27,972 bases of DNA from an uncultured Bacteroidales bacterium (GCA_937901455.1 CALDIA010000205.1:1-27972); one strand, 5' to 3'. Shown: positions 13,107 to 22,625, counted from the stretch's first letter. Program-made: numbers and translations. Notes: a model not told the origin generated them from the sequence alone.

Positions 13107-14089
13107 TAGCAGTAAGTTTCCAACAAAGAGCTTGGCCGCTTGGCCACTAATTCTACACTGTCAATGGCGGCAGGAATCAGCACAACATCGCCAGTTGCCA
13201 GCATTACCGCTTGGTCACGATATTTCATTTCCAAATCACCATCCAGACAAATATAGATGATAAAGGAGTCGATTTCTGCAAACCGTTTTTCAATGACCGT
13301 ATCGCACACAAGCAGGTTGGTATGGAAGAAGGCGGAGTTTACCAAGGGCACTGTCATATTGAGTTTTGGGGTGTAGTGCACCTGGAAGTCTCCAACATTT
13401 TCTTCAAAGTGGATAGCTTGTAGTGCCTCATTGGTATGCAGTTCGCGGGGAATGCCGTTTTCATCAGTGCGGTCCCAGTCGTAAATACGGAAGGTGATGT
13501 CAGAAGGTTGCTGTATTTCTGCCAGCAGTACACCCTTGCCAATAGCGTGGATAGTGCCGGCGGGAATCATAAATGTGTCGCCTGGCTTGGCGGGATAGAA
13601 CTGCATTTTGTCTGCTAATGTGCCATCTGCCAATGCCTGTAAATACTGTTGGGAGGTAATCTTCTCCTTGAAGCCTATATAAAGGCCACATCCCTCTTCA
13701 GCATCTATCACGTACCACATCTCCGTTTTGCCATTTTGCCCATAAACCTGTTGCGCCAACTCATCATCGGGATGCACCTGAACCGATAGGTTATCCTGTG
13801 CATCAATGAATTTGATTAGCAGCGGAAACCCCAATCCATATTTTTCGTAGTTTTTTTCACCCACCAAGTCTGTCAGATAGATTTCCAGCAGCTCGTTCAG
13901 GTTGTTCTCGGCCAGGAAGCCATTGGCAATTACGGATTCGTCACCGATAAGCCCGGACACTTCCCAGCTCTCGCCGCAGTGCTCCATGTCGCCAATGTTT
14001 TTGTTTAAAATGGTATTGAGACGTCGTCCACCCCAAATTTTTTCTTTGAGGATGGGCTCAAAAAGGAAAGGATATAAGGCTGTGTGCAT
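13106..14089 (-). CDS. manA: Class I mannose-6-phosphate isomerase
   Basis: This 327-residue enzyme interconverts mannose-6-phosphate and fructose-6-phosphate, supplying GDP-mannose for glycan synthesis or feeding mannose into glycolysis. Zinc-site residues are visible: H106 in QVHPDDELA, E123 in GKTEMWYV and H181 in IPAGTIHAIG. The opening FEPILKEKIWGG is the typical N-terminus of the short bacterial type I form, and the length fits. It follows the secreted hypothetical gene by 15 bp and overlaps trmN6, so it is part of the valS operon. Confidence 0.92.
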   Translation of the reverse strand: MHTALYPFLFEPILKEKIWGGRRLNTILNKNIGDMEHCGESWEVSGLIGDESVIANGFLAENNLNELLEIYLTDLVGEKNYEKYGLGFPLLIKFIDAQDNLSVQVHPDDELAQQVYGQNGKTEMWYVIDAEEGCGLYIGFKEKITSQQYLQALADGTLADKMQFYPAKPGDTFMIPAGTIHAIGKGVLLAEIQQPSDITFRIYDWDRTDENGIPRELHTNEALQAIHFEENVGDFQVHYTPKLNMTVPLVNSAFFHTNLLVCDTVIEKRFAEIDSFIIYICLDGDLEMKYRDQAVMLATGDVVLIPAAIDSVELVAKRPSSLLETYC

Positions 14090-14104
14090 ATAATATAAGG
14101 AATG

Positions 14105-15055
14105 CTAAGGGTTGTAAATTTGTATCGGTTTGTACTGATAGTCGGGTTTCACCTTGTCGGGGTTGGTGCCGCGAACGCGCTTCATGTAATGCCATTGACC
14201 CTCTTTTTCGATAAAGCCTTGGCTCAGGCTGGATTCAGGGACCTGATAGGCGGCGATGTTCTCCATACCAGCTTCCATGGGAATCAGTTCGTCGAAAATG
14301 ATCATAGGACTGTTTACCAGTTTATATTCAGATTCTTGAGTGCGGGGGTTGAATTTTCCGGTGCTGACCCAATATTGTTGGTCTTCATAATTGAGGTGCA
14401 ATACGGCGTTTTTGGAGTACTCCAGAATAACCCTCGACACACGCTCTGGGTAGCCTTTGAACACCCTTGCCCCGAAGACAGGGGTCATGTCTTTGTTAAA
14501 ATGCAGAATCTCAATAATTTTCTGGTTAGTGAACACATTATTGCCATTCCAACCCAAAAGGGTGTAATAGGTAGTGTTCTTCTCTTTGATGGGTATCATT
14601 TTGTAGTACACAGCGCCATACCACTTGTTGTGGTTGCTGATGAGCGTTTTGGGAAAGTCAATGATGGATCGTTTGTCGTACAAGGGGAACAGGACATACT
14701 TTTTTCGGGCTTCGTTGTATACTTGTATGAAGCCGAAGTTTTCGATAGAGTAGTTGGCTTTAACAATGTACCAAGTGAAGATTTTGAAAAGGTTGTCGGG
14801 AGAGGCAAGGATAGCGAAATTGTGGATGGAGTCCCATCTGTACTGAAAGGAATTGGGCATTTGAAGTACCTCTTCCAGCAGGGTCATGAAGTCTTCGTTG
14901 AGGGCCATGCGGTTGGTTTCGTCAGGCTCGCTCATCACTTGATTGCGCAAGGCGATGAGCGAGTCTTCCCAAATTCTGAATCCGGCCATGTTTTTTTGGG
15001 CATGGGTGATGCCTATGGTGAAGATTAGGATTATATAGCAAAACGCTTTGCGCAT
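14105..15055 (-). CDS. Secreted hypothetical protein
   Basis: The 316-residue product begins with a clear signal peptide (MRKAFCYIILIFTIGITHAQ). That sets the start at 15055 rather than the upstream in-frame start at 15139, which would place 28 basic residues before the signal and overlap the upstream small gene. The mature part is rich in aromatic residues (NKWYGAVYYKMIPIKEKNTTYYTLLGWNG) and looks like a beta-rich periplasmic or surface domain. It has no type IX tail and no lipobox. I recognise no named domain; proteins of this look are conserved hypotheticals in Bacteroidota. It lies in the valS-manA unit. Confidence 0.75.
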   Translation of the reverse strand: MRKAFCYIILIFTIGITHAQKNMAGFRIWEDSLIALRNQVMSEPDETNRMALNEDFMTLLEEVLQMPNSFQYRWDSIHNFAILASPDNLFKIFTWYIVKANYSIENFGFIQVYNEARKKYVLFPLYDKRSIIDFPKTLISNHNKWYGAVYYKMIPIKEKNTTYYTLLGWNGNNVFTNQKIIEILHFNKDMTPVFGARVFKGYPERVSRVILEYSKNAVLHLNYEDQQYWVSTGKFNPRTQESEYKLVNSPMIIFDELIPMEAGMENIAAYQVPESSLSQGFIEKEGQWHYMKRVRGTNPDKVKPDYQYKPIQIYNP

Positions 15056-15074
15056 GGCAGCATGATGTTGGTTA

Positions 15075-15257
15075 TTACGAATTGTCTTCCTGCTTTTTCC
15101 TTTTCTTTTCCAGGAATACGTAACTGCTCCAATAGGCAATGGTTACCGCCAAGGTAATGCCCACTACAATAGGGAACCGTTCAGGCAGATAATCAATAAA
15201 CGTAAACGGAATCAAACATATTGCCAATAGTAGCAGATATCGTAGCGTTGCTTTCAT
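15075..15257 (-). CDS. Small two-helix membrane protein
   Basis: This 60-residue protein has two predicted membrane segments (LRYLLLLAICLIPFTFI and FPIVVGITLAVTIAYWSSYV) and a charged tail (EKKRKKQEDNS). It starts 3 bp after the valS stop and ends 19 bp before the signal-peptide gene, so it fits the operon and is likely real. I do not recognise its function. Confidence 0.6.
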   Translation of the reverse strand: MKATLRYLLLLAICLIPFTFIDYLPERFPIVVGITLAVTIAYWSSYVFLEKKRKKQEDNS

Positions 15258-15260
15258 ATA

Positions 15261-17894
15261 TTATTGAAGCTTGGATAGTTGTTCTTTGATCATACGGATT
15301 TTTTCCTCTGCATCGGCTTGTTTCTTGCGTTCCATGTCCACCACTTTTGGGGGTGCGTTTTGTACAAAGTTAGCATTAGAGAGTTTTTTCATCACGCCTT
15401 GCAGGAAGCCCTCGGCATGTTGCAGGTCGGCCTGTAGTTTTTTGATTTCGTCGTCCATATTCACCAAGCCGGTCAAGGGGATGGCATACTTGACATTGTG
15501 GAGGATGAAAGAGGCGCCGTTCACCTCTGTGTTGGCAGGCACGTAGCAGATATTCTCCACGTTGGCGAGTTTTTGGATGACGGCATCCAAGCCTTCATTG
15601 GCGGAATTTTCGCTGTGTACTTGCAGGGAGAGGGCGGTCTTGTTGGGGATGTTCTTCTCGGAGCGCACGCGGCGGATCTGCTCAATCACCTCGCGAGTGG
15701 CGGCAAAGCTGTCCAACAATTGCTGGTTGATGGTAGTGCCCGCTTGTGGCATCGGGGTGACCATGACGCTGGCATCTTGCGGACGTTTGCGTAATTCATG
15801 CCACAACTCTTCCGTGATGAACGGCATGAAGGGGTGCAGAATCTCCATCAAAGTTTCAAATATGCCAATAATGTCATCGTATGTTTTCTGATCCACGGGT
15901 TGCAGATAGGGTGCTTTGACCACTTCGAGGAAGCAGGAGCAGAAGTCGTCCCATATCAGTTTATAGATAGCCATCAGTGCTTCAGATAGGCGGTAATCGG
16001 CGAAAGATTCTTCCACCTTGACGAGCACTTCGTTGATGCGTTCGCGCATCCAGGAAATGGCTGTCTGGGAGTGGAGTGGTTGCGGAATGTCGCTGCTAAT
16101 GCTCCAGCCTTTTACTAAGCGGAAAGCGTTCCACAGTTTATTGCTGAAATTTCTTCCTTGTTCGCAAAGCGACTCATCGAAGAGAAGGTCGTTGCCAGCG
16201 GGAGAGCTCAGCATCATTCCAAAGCGCACACCATCAGCGCCATACTGTTCCATTAGAAGGATAGGGTCGGGGGAGTTGCCCAGTTGCTTCGACATCTTGC
16301 GGTGTAGTTTATCGCGTACGGTGCCAGTGAAATAGACATCCTTGAACGGGATGGTTCCACGCCATTCAAAGCCGGCCATAATCATACGGGCTACCCAGAA
16401 GAATATAATGTCGGGGGCTGTAATCAAAGCGGATGTAGGATAGTAGTAGTTGATTTCTGGATTATCAGGATGGCGGATGCCATCGAACACCGACAATGGC
16501 CATAGCCATGAGGAGAACCAAGTGTCCATCACGTCCTCATCTTGTTTCAGGTCAGAAGCGCTCAAGTGGAGGTCAGGGTAACGCTCTTGGGCAATCTTCA
16601 GTGCTTCTTCGGCATTGTGGGCCACCACAAACTCCTTGTTGGGGAGGTAGTAGGCTGGGATGCGGTGCCCCCACCAGAGCTGGCGACTGATGCACCAATC
16701 CTTCACATTCTCCATCCAATGGGCGTAGGTATTCTTGAACTTGTCTGGGTAGAACTTGATGTCGTTCTTCATGACGGCCTCTAAAGCCGGTTTTGCCAGT
16801 GACTCCATCTTGCAGAACCACTGCATCGACAGTTTGGGTTCTATCACTTCGTTGGTGCGTTCGGAGAAGCCTACCTTGTTCACATAATCATCTATTTTCA
16901 CAAGGTTGCCGGCTTCTTCCAACAACGGGATGATGGCTTTGCGGGCCTCGAAGCGGTCCATGCCCACCAAGAACTGCGCGGCTTCGCTGAGGGTGCCGTT
17001 GTCATTGAAAATGTTAATGGTGTCCAGATGGTGCTTGATGCCAAGATTATAGTCGTTGATGTCGTGGGCAGGGGTGATTTTGAGGGCGCCCGTGCCGAAT
17101 TCACGCTCCACATACTCATCATAAATAAGGGGAATGGAACGATTGACGAGGGGCACAATGGCGCGCTTGCCTTTATACTTGGCGTAGCGTTCGTCATCGG
17201 GATGCATGCAGATGGCTGTATCGCCTAAGATGGTCTCCGGACGGGTGGTGGCAATGGTGATGTACTCACCAGATTCGCCTTCAATCTGATAGCGCACATA
17301 ATAGAGTTTCGATTGCAACTCCTTGTAAATGACCTCTTCGTCAGAGACGGCCGTTAGCGCCTTGGGATCCCAGTTGACCATGCGCACACCACGATAGATA
17401 AGGCCCTTGTTGTAGAGGTCCACAAATACATCGATGACCGCTTCGGAGAGTTCCTCGTCCATGGTGAACTTGGTTCGGTCCCAGTCGCAGGAGGCACCCA
17501 ATTTGCGCAATTGTTTGAGGATGATGCCACCGTGCTTCTCTTTCCACTCCCAGGCATACTCTAAGAACTGTTCACGGGTGAGATCCTTTTTTTCAATGCC
17601 TCGCTCTTTAAGCATGTTCACGACCTTGGCTTCCGTGGCGATGGAAGCATGGTCGGTGCCCGGCACCCAAACAGCGTTGAAACCCATCTTTCGGGCGCGA
17701 CGTATCAGAATGTCTTGTATAGTGTTGTTCAGCATGTGCCCCATGTGCAGAATACCCGTCACGTTGGGAGGAGGTATGACGATTGTATAGGCTGGACGAT
17801 TGTCAGGCTCCGAATGAAAGAGCTTGTGTTCCATCCAATATTGGTACCATTTGTCTTCAACTTCCTGAGGATTGTATTTTGTTGCTAATTCCAT
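15261..17894 (-). CDS. valS: Valyl-tRNA synthetase
   Basis: The 877-residue class I synthetase charges tRNA-Val. The HIGH-type motif is H50-MGH in PPPNVTGILHMGHML and the KMSKS motif reads KMSKQ near residue 532. The editing domain is in the middle (TTRPETILGD, VEREFGTGALKITPAHD). The C-terminal coiled-coil arm (NMDDEIKKLQADLQHAEGF to EQLSKLQ) is present. MELATKYNPQEVEDKWY is the normal N-terminus. The in-frame extension to 17933 runs through the promoter box, so I place the start at 17894. It is the first gene of a five-gene minus-strand unit (valS, small membrane protein, secreted protein, manA, trmN6). Confidence 0.96.
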   Translation of the reverse strand: MELATKYNPQEVEDKWYQYWMEHKLFHSEPDNRPAYTIVIPPPNVTGILHMGHMLNNTIQDILIRRARKMGFNAVWVPGTDHASIATEAKVVNMLKERGIEKKDLTREQFLEYAWEWKEKHGGIILKQLRKLGASCDWDRTKFTMDEELSEAVIDVFVDLYNKGLIYRGVRMVNWDPKALTAVSDEEVIYKELQSKLYYVRYQIEGESGEYITIATTRPETILGDTAICMHPDDERYAKYKGKRAIVPLVNRSIPLIYDEYVEREFGTGALKITPAHDINDYNLGIKHHLDTINIFNDNGTLSEAAQFLVGMDRFEARKAIIPLLEEAGNLVKIDDYVNKVGFSERTNEVIEPKLSMQWFCKMESLAKPALEAVMKNDIKFYPDKFKNTYAHWMENVKDWCISRQLWWGHRIPAYYLPNKEFVVAHNAEEALKIAQERYPDLHLSASDLKQDEDVMDTWFSSWLWPLSVFDGIRHPDNPEINYYYPTSALITAPDIIFFWVARMIMAGFEWRGTIPFKDVYFTGTVRDKLHRKMSKQLGNSPDPILLMEQYGADGVRFGMMLSSPAGNDLLFDESLCEQGRNFSNKLWNAFRLVKGWSISSDIPQPLHSQTAISWMRERINEVLVKVEESFADYRLSEALMAIYKLIWDDFCSCFLEVVKAPYLQPVDQKTYDDIIGIFETLMEILHPFMPFITEELWHELRKRPQDASVMVTPMPQAGTTINQQLLDSFAATREVIEQIRRVRSEKNIPNKTALSLQVHSENSANEGLDAVIQKLANVENICYVPANTEVNGASFILHNVKYAIPLTGLVNMDDEIKKLQADLQHAEGFLQGVMKKLSNANFVQNAPPKVVDMERKKQADAEEKIRMIKEQLSKLQ

Positions 17895-17917
17895 TATGAT
17901 GAGTGTATTTTTAAAGT

Positions 17918-18420
17918 TTGCAAAAATACACAATTTTCCTATTTGATTCTCTTCCAGAGGCTACTCTTTTTCTTCAGCAACGGGGTGTTTCCTTGCCGCG
18001 GTACAAAAGTAACCTGCCGTTCAGAATAATACGGGAGACAGACCTGCACGCGATCAGGGATTACTGGAATCTGTCGCCTTTTTTCGGCAGATTATTTGGT
18101 GCTGTATCTGGGAATGTACGAATAACCCATCCATCAATGGTTTTGCTCGATCTAAAGAGGTGGCAAGACAACGAGCAAGGAAAAATTGAAGGGATAGTGA
18201 AGCCAATATTATACCTCCGCTTGTGAATTTTATTGTGGAGGATGGGGTGATGACCGAATTTACTTGCGAGAATCTTGTGGGTGATGAAGTAACTTTTTAT
18301 GCTTCTGAAATTCCTGAGGATGTTTTTTTGTGCGGTTTTTGTATATGGAGTACCCCCCCCCTGGAACAATTAAGGTCAAGCAGGGAGGGGGGAAAGTATA
18401 TGTTGACAAGGAACCTATTC
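17918..18420 (+). pseudogene. Frameshifted remnant of an unrecognised protein gene
   Basis: Three overlapping plus-strand frames join into one plausible protein if two single bases are restored. The first frame reads FRIIRETDLHAIRDYWNLSP and goes on to LKRWQDNEQGKIEG. Adding one G at GGG (18191-18193) leads into DSEANIIPPLVNFIVEDG, then EVTFYASEIPEDVF. Adding one T to the T7 run (18323-18329) leads into FVRFLYMEYPPPGTIKVKQG, ending EPIQK and TAG at 18418-18420. A C9 run (18353-18361) lies in the last part. No proper start codon is visible; the frame opens at 17915 beside the valS promoter. I do not recognise the family. Sequencing errors in homopolymers are an alternative to true decay. Confidence 0.45.
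17921..17928 (-). promoter_or_regulatory. -7 promoter box (TATTTTTG) of the valS unit
   Basis: On the minus strand TATTTTTG stands 26 bases before the valS ATG and fits TAnnTTTG. No other such box is seen before trmN6 ends, so it probably drives the whole unit. Confidence 0.6.
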
Positions 18421-19902
18421 AGAAATAGTTTCCCCAAGAGCCCCTTTCATTTTCAGATTGGTCATGGTGATGACCGCGAAGGCACCCCAAAAGGGTAGCG
18501 ACAACTTATCGGTATCCAAGAAGTTGTTCAAGGAGCCATGCACAAAATAGGTGACCAGCGCTAAGGTCATCATCAATGCCAGCAGCCGGTCGGTGGGATC
18601 TTGCGTGTGGTTGTAAGTGTGCAGGCCCGAGTAGAGGATGACGATGAGCAGGGCAAAGACAGTCAGCATGCCGGGGATGCCGGTTTCAGCACATGGACCG
18701 ATATACTCGCTGTGGGCATTGCCACCGTCACCAAAATTGGTGGAGATGATGGTCTTGAACTTGCTTTTCTGGAAGGGGGCATACACAAACTGGTATGTGC
18801 CGGGCCCCCAGCCCATGACAGGCCGCTCCTTGATCATGCTAAAGGCTGAATTCCACCGATTTAGTCGCTCCACATTGGAGGCATCGGTGGATATATTGGA
18901 GATAGATTGCAGCTGTTCCACGAACTTTCCCGATGAATCCTGGCTGTTGCGGCTCATCTTATAAAGAATGTCATCTGCATAGAAGTAGAAGAGGCCGCCG
19001 ATGACGAGTCCTCCCACCACGACCCATGAGAACTTGATGTGCAGTTTCAGAATAATCCATACCCCCAAGGCAATCACCAGGCTGATCCAGGCTGCACGGC
19101 TATACGAAAGATAAAAGGCGATGGTGAACAAGAGGGTAAGTCCAAGGTAAAAAATCTTCTTGAAGGTTGTATTCTGTGGCAGGAAGAAACAGCAGGCGGT
19201 AATGGGCAGGAAAAAGGCGAGTATGGCTCCGTATGCGGTATGGTCGTTATAGAAAGGGCTCATGATCCAATGGGCGTAGAACTCGTCAAAGCCGCTCATG
19301 GCGTGCCGGATGGTGGTGATGACAACCACAATGGCCAAGCCTACGGCATAGCAGTCGAAATACTTGATGGCCTTAGTGTGGTCGTCTTTAATCAACAAAA
19401 TGAGCATCCAATAGCAGGAAGTAGTGAACCACAGCTTGGAGGCCCAGAATTTGAAGGAGACTATTGGAATTTCAGATGTCAGGCAGGTGAGGAACATCCA
19501 AGTCAGGTAGATATAGAGCACAATGGAGACGGGGTGGGTGAGGATCTTCTTGTCGATGCGCACATCGTAGAGAATGCGGAAAAGAAAGAGGAATGACAGG
19601 GTAATCATCAGTACCTCGGAAGGCAGAGAGAGACCCAAGTGTATGTCGCTACTGCTCACAATAATAGAAAGCGGGGTGCAAAAGGCCATCAGGTACATGG
19701 CAAAATCCATGTGGAAGATGACGATATATGCCAAAACCACTGCTGCAGAGATTAAAGGAATAACGGGCCACTCCTTGATAATGGAGATGCCGTTAAGGAA
19801 GAGCAGCAGCAGGACAATACCCGCAAATATCAGCTGACGGGCTGTCAGTTTAGCCTTCCACTGGTTCCACCTTTGTGTCAGCCGGCTCATTAATCTTTTC
19901 AA
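18415..19902 (-). CDS. O-antigen ligase / polymerase family membrane protein
   Basis: This 495-residue protein has about 11-12 hydrophobic segments and the Wzy_C / O-antigen-ligase signature. That includes FYLSYSRAAWISLVIALGVW, a long periplasmic loop with RPVMGWGPGTYQF, and NAHSEYIGPCAETGIPG before the last membrane helices. Such proteins either ligate O-polysaccharide to lipid A-core or polymerise repeat units; which one cannot be told from sequence. Its start lies within the end of the Wzz-like gene (53-bp overlap), which supports joint action in surface polysaccharide assembly. No glycosyltransferases are nearby. Its end overlaps the plus-strand remnant by 6 bp. Confidence 0.85.
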   Translation of the reverse strand: MKRLMSRLTQRWNQWKAKLTARQLIFAGIVLLLLFLNGISIIKEWPVIPLISAAVVLAYIVIFHMDFAMYLMAFCTPLSIIVSSSDIHLGLSLPSEVLMITLSFLFLFRILYDVRIDKKILTHPVSIVLYIYLTWMFLTCLTSEIPIVSFKFWASKLWFTTSCYWMLILLIKDDHTKAIKYFDCYAVGLAIVVVITTIRHAMSGFDEFYAHWIMSPFYNDHTAYGAILAFFLPITACCFFLPQNTTFKKIFYLGLTLLFTIAFYLSYSRAAWISLVIALGVWIILKLHIKFSWVVVGGLVIGGLFYFYADDILYKMSRNSQDSSGKFVEQLQSISNISTDASNVERLNRWNSAFSMIKERPVMGWGPGTYQFVYAPFQKSKFKTIISTNFGDGGNAHSEYIGPCAETGIPGMLTVFALLIVILYSGLHTYNHTQDPTDRLLALMMTLALVTYFVHGSLNNFLDTDKLSLPFWGAFAVITMTNLKMKGALGETISE

Positions 19903-20875
19903 TCATTAAAAGTACGATAACAGAGAGGATAAGGACGCAGAAGGTGGATACCAGCATGATGATAGATTTTTTGGGATAGAATTTCTTGTCTGCCGGTGTC
20001 GGTTTGTCCACCACAAACTTAACGGGTATCTGGTTATTCATGTCGAGGTGGGCATCCATCATTTTCTGTTTGCACAGTGATTGGTATTGGATGAAGAAGT
20101 ACTGGAGGTTTTGGGCGGCATCGAGTTTGGGCCCCCATTCGGCCATGTTTTTCATTTCCTCCTTGATGCGGTTGGCGGCACCGGTATTACCCCCGGCGAC
20201 GGCGACGGCATATTGTTGCATCATGCGTTCTGACTGTTTTTCCACATCGAAGACACCGTGTTCCATGCAGAGCTTGATGGTGTCGTCAAGGCGGGCAATT
20301 GCACGGTCAATGGAATCCATTTGTGCTACCAAGGATTCGTAGGCTCCGGTGGCGCGTTCATGCTCGGCACGACCCTTCACGGTGTCCAACAGACGAAGAA
20401 TGTCGTTGACCATATTGCAGGCCATCTGCGGGTCTTCGTCGGCGGCGGAGATGTTGATAGCCCCGAACTCAGTCCGTTTGATGGAGATGTTGTTGGTAAG
20501 GGTTTTGTTAAGCTTGGTCTTCCAGCCTTTTGATTTGGTGTTGATATCATAATATTCGGCCAAATTGTATTTGGCAATCAGGGAGTCTTTGATTTCTTGT
20601 GCGTTCAGAAGTTGCATCATCTGCTCGGTTTCTTCTTCAATGGCATAAGCTTTGATATCGAGGCGCTCGTTGTAGTTTTCTTCGTTCAGAAGGATCTTGG
20701 CCACCGAGTTGGTACGGGGTGCGTAGATGATGGCAGAGGATTTGAACCTTGGTTTGATCAGCAAAGAGCAAGCAAAAGAGAGCACCAGGGTGGCGATGCA
20801 TATGATAAGGAGGCACCATTTCCACTTCCACAGAAAGCGAATCAGGCTGAAATTGTTGTAAGCGTTATTTTCCAT
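19850..20875 (-). CDS. Wzz-like polysaccharide chain-length determinant
   Basis: The 341-residue protein has two membrane helices near its ends (CLLIICIATLVLSFACSLLI at about 21-40, and IIMLVSTFCVLILSVIVLLM at about 309-328) around a periplasmic coiled-coil region (about 60-305). This is the polysaccharide copolymerase layout. Before helix 2 it has the short proline/lysine element PTPADKKFYPKKS typical of Wzz. It has no tyrosine-kinase domain, so it is the short form. It probably sets chain length for the polymerase-like protein whose gene overlaps it. Its start codon lies 11 bp inside the 3' end of aspS. Confidence 0.82.
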   Translation of the reverse strand: MENNAYNNFSLIRFLWKWKWCLLIICIATLVLSFACSLLIKPRFKSSAIIYAPRTNSVAKILLNEENYNERLDIKAYAIEEETEQMMQLLNAQEIKDSLIAKYNLAEYYDINTKSKGWKTKLNKTLTNNISIKRTEFGAINISAADEDPQMACNMVNDILRLLDTVKGRAEHERATGAYESLVAQMDSIDRAIARLDDTIKLCMEHGVFDVEKQSERMMQQYAVAVAGGNTGAANRIKEEMKNMAEWGPKLDAAQNLQYFFIQYQSLCKQKMMDAHLDMNNQIPVKFVVDKPTPADKKFYPKKSIIMLVSTFCVLILSVIVLLMIEKINEPADTKVEPVEG

Positions 20876-22625
20876 TATTGATGGGTTTGATGTCGATGTA
20901 CAATTCTTCTAACTGTTTGTGATCAATGGGTGTGGGGGCGGGTAGCATGGTGTCGCGGCCGGCATTGTTCTTGGGGAAGGCGATGAAGTCGCGGATGGAG
21001 TCGCTGTCAGACAGTACAGCGCAAAGGCGGTCAAAACCGAAGGCAATGCCACCATGAGGGGGAGCACCATACTGGAAGGCGTCCATCAAGAAGCCGAACT
21101 GCAGTTGTGCCTGCTCCTCGGTGAAGTTGAGGGCCTTGAACATCCGTTTCTGTAAAGCTTGGTCGTGGATACGGATGGAGCCACCGCCAATTTCCGAACC
21201 GTTGATGACCAAATCATAGGCATTGGCATTCACGGCACCAGGGTCGCTCTCCAACAAAGCCTCGTGTTCAGGTTTCGGGGCAGTGAAGGGATGGTGCATG
21301 GCATAGAAGCGCTGGGTCTCCTCGTCCCACTCTAACAGCGGGAAGTCCACCACCCACAGGATCTTGTATTCTCCGGCTTTCCGCAACCCTAAACGGTCGC
21401 CCATTTCCAGACGGAGTGTGCCTAATTGCTTGCGAGTCTTCATAGCTTTGCCGCTCATAATCAGAATGAGGTCACCAGGTTTGGCTTCGCAACGCTCGGC
21501 TACGCGGCGCAAGTCTTCTTGGTCATAGAATTTGTCCACTGAAGATTTGAATGTGCCATCGGCATTGCATAGGATGTAAACCAGGCCGCTGGCACCTACG
21601 TGCGGACTTTTCACGAACTCTACCAAGGCGTCAAGCTGTTTGCGGGAATAGGTGCCGCAACCATCCACTTTGATGCCGGCTACGAGTTCAGCCTCGTTGA
21701 ATACTTTGAAGTCCTTGTGCTGGAGTAGGTCGTTGAGTTCCACGAAGCGCATGTCGAAGCGTGCATCGGGCTTGTCAGAGCCGTAATACTTCATGGCGTT
21801 GGCCCAGGTGATGCGTTCAATAGGGCCAATTTCCATGCCCTTGAAGGTCTTGAAAATGTGCTTTACCAGCCCTTCAAAAATCTGCAGGATGTCCTCTTGT
21901 TCAATGAACGACATTTCGCAGTCAATCTGGGTGAATTCCGGTTGTCGGTCGGCGCGGAGGTCCTCGTCGCGGAAGCAGCGCACAATTTGGAAATAGCGGT
22001 CCATTCCGGAGACCATGAGCAACTGTTTGAGTGTTTGGGGCGACTGCGGGAGGGCGTAGAACTCGCCCGGGTTCATGCGGGAAGGCACGAGGAAGTCACG
22101 CGCTCCCTCTGGCGTACTGTTTACCAAGAAGGGGGTTTCAATTTCCAAAAAACCATGCTCGCTCAGGTACTTGCGAATCTCTAAGCCCAACTTGTGACGG
22201 AAGATGAGGTTCTCTTTTACTGGTCGGCGACGGATGTCCAAATAGCGGTACTTCATACGCAATTCATCGCCACCGTCGGAGTTGTCCTCAATGGTGAACG
22301 GCGGCACCAACGATTGGTTGAGCACCTTCAAGGTATCCACGTCAATTTCTATGTCGCCAGTGGGAATATTTTTATTCTTGCTATAACGTTCGATTACGGT
22401 GCCAGTGATCTGGATGACCCACTCGCGCCCCATTGCCTCTGCCATGCGGCAAAGTTCAGGGCGAGTCTCGTTGTTGAAGGCCAGCTGGGTGATGCCATAA
22501 CGGTCTCTCAAGTCGATGAAAATCATTCCTCCAAGATGTCTGATTTTCTGTATCCAGCCACAAAGGGTAACCGTTTGCTGGATGTTAGCGGCATTCAATT
22601 CACCGCAAGTATGTGTTCTGAGCAT
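20865..22625 (-). CDS. aspS: Aspartyl-tRNA synthetase
   Basis: The 586-residue class IIb synthetase charges tRNA-Asp. The N-terminal OB-fold anticodon domain begins MLRTHTCGELNAANIQQTVT. Motif 1 is near GFLEIETPFLVNSTPEGARD. Motif 2 is RCFRDEDLRADRQPEFTQID and motif 3 is GGIAFGFDRL. The bacterial GAD insertion lies between motifs 2 and 3. Full bacterial length with no archaeal/AsnRS features. It follows the mechanosensitive-channel gene by 56 bp, with no TAnnTTTG box seen between, and overlaps the wzz-like start, so it is probably cotranscribed with both. Confidence 0.96.
   Translation of the reverse strand: MLRTHTCGELNAANIQQTVTLCGWIQKIRHLGGMIFIDLRDRYGITQLAFNNETRPELCRMAEAMGREWVIQITGTVIERYSKNKNIPTGDIEIDVDTLKVLNQSLVPPFTIEDNSDGGDELRMKYRYLDIRRRPVKENLIFRHKLGLEIRKYLSEHGFLEIETPFLVNSTPEGARDFLVPSRMNPGEFYALPQSPQTLKQLLMVSGMDRYFQIVRCFRDEDLRADRQPEFTQIDCEMSFIEQEDILQIFEGLVKHIFKTFKGMEIGPIERITWANAMKYYGSDKPDARFDMRFVELNDLLQHKDFKVFNEAELVAGIKVDGCGTYSRKQLDALVEFVKSPHVGASGLVYILCNADGTFKSSVDKFYDQEDLRRVAERCEAKPGDLILIMSGKAMKTRKQLGTLRLEMGDRLGLRKAGEYKILWVVDFPLLEWDEETQRFYAMHHPFTAPKPEHEALLESDPGAVNANAYDLVINGSEIGGGSIRIHDQALQKRMFKALNFTEEQAQLQFGFLMDAFQYGAPPHGGIAFGFDRLCAVLSDSDSIRDFIAFPKNNAGRDTMLPAPTPIDHKQLEELYIDIKPINNGK

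Noticed and set aside
14102..15028. Plus-strand frame of 308 residues
   Set aside because: It is antisense to the secreted hypothetical gene, which has a clear signal peptide and operon spacing. The plus-strand product is a V/F/H-rich artefact.
17895..17933. 13-residue N-terminal extension of valyl-tRNA synthetase
   Set aside because: It overlaps the promoter box on the minus strand, and MELATKYNP is the usual start of the protein.
18353..18361. C9 tract as a phase-variation switch of the O-antigen-ligase-like gene
   Set aside because: The tract lies beyond the stop codon of that gene (18415), so it cannot shift its frame. It is relevant only to the plus-strand remnant.
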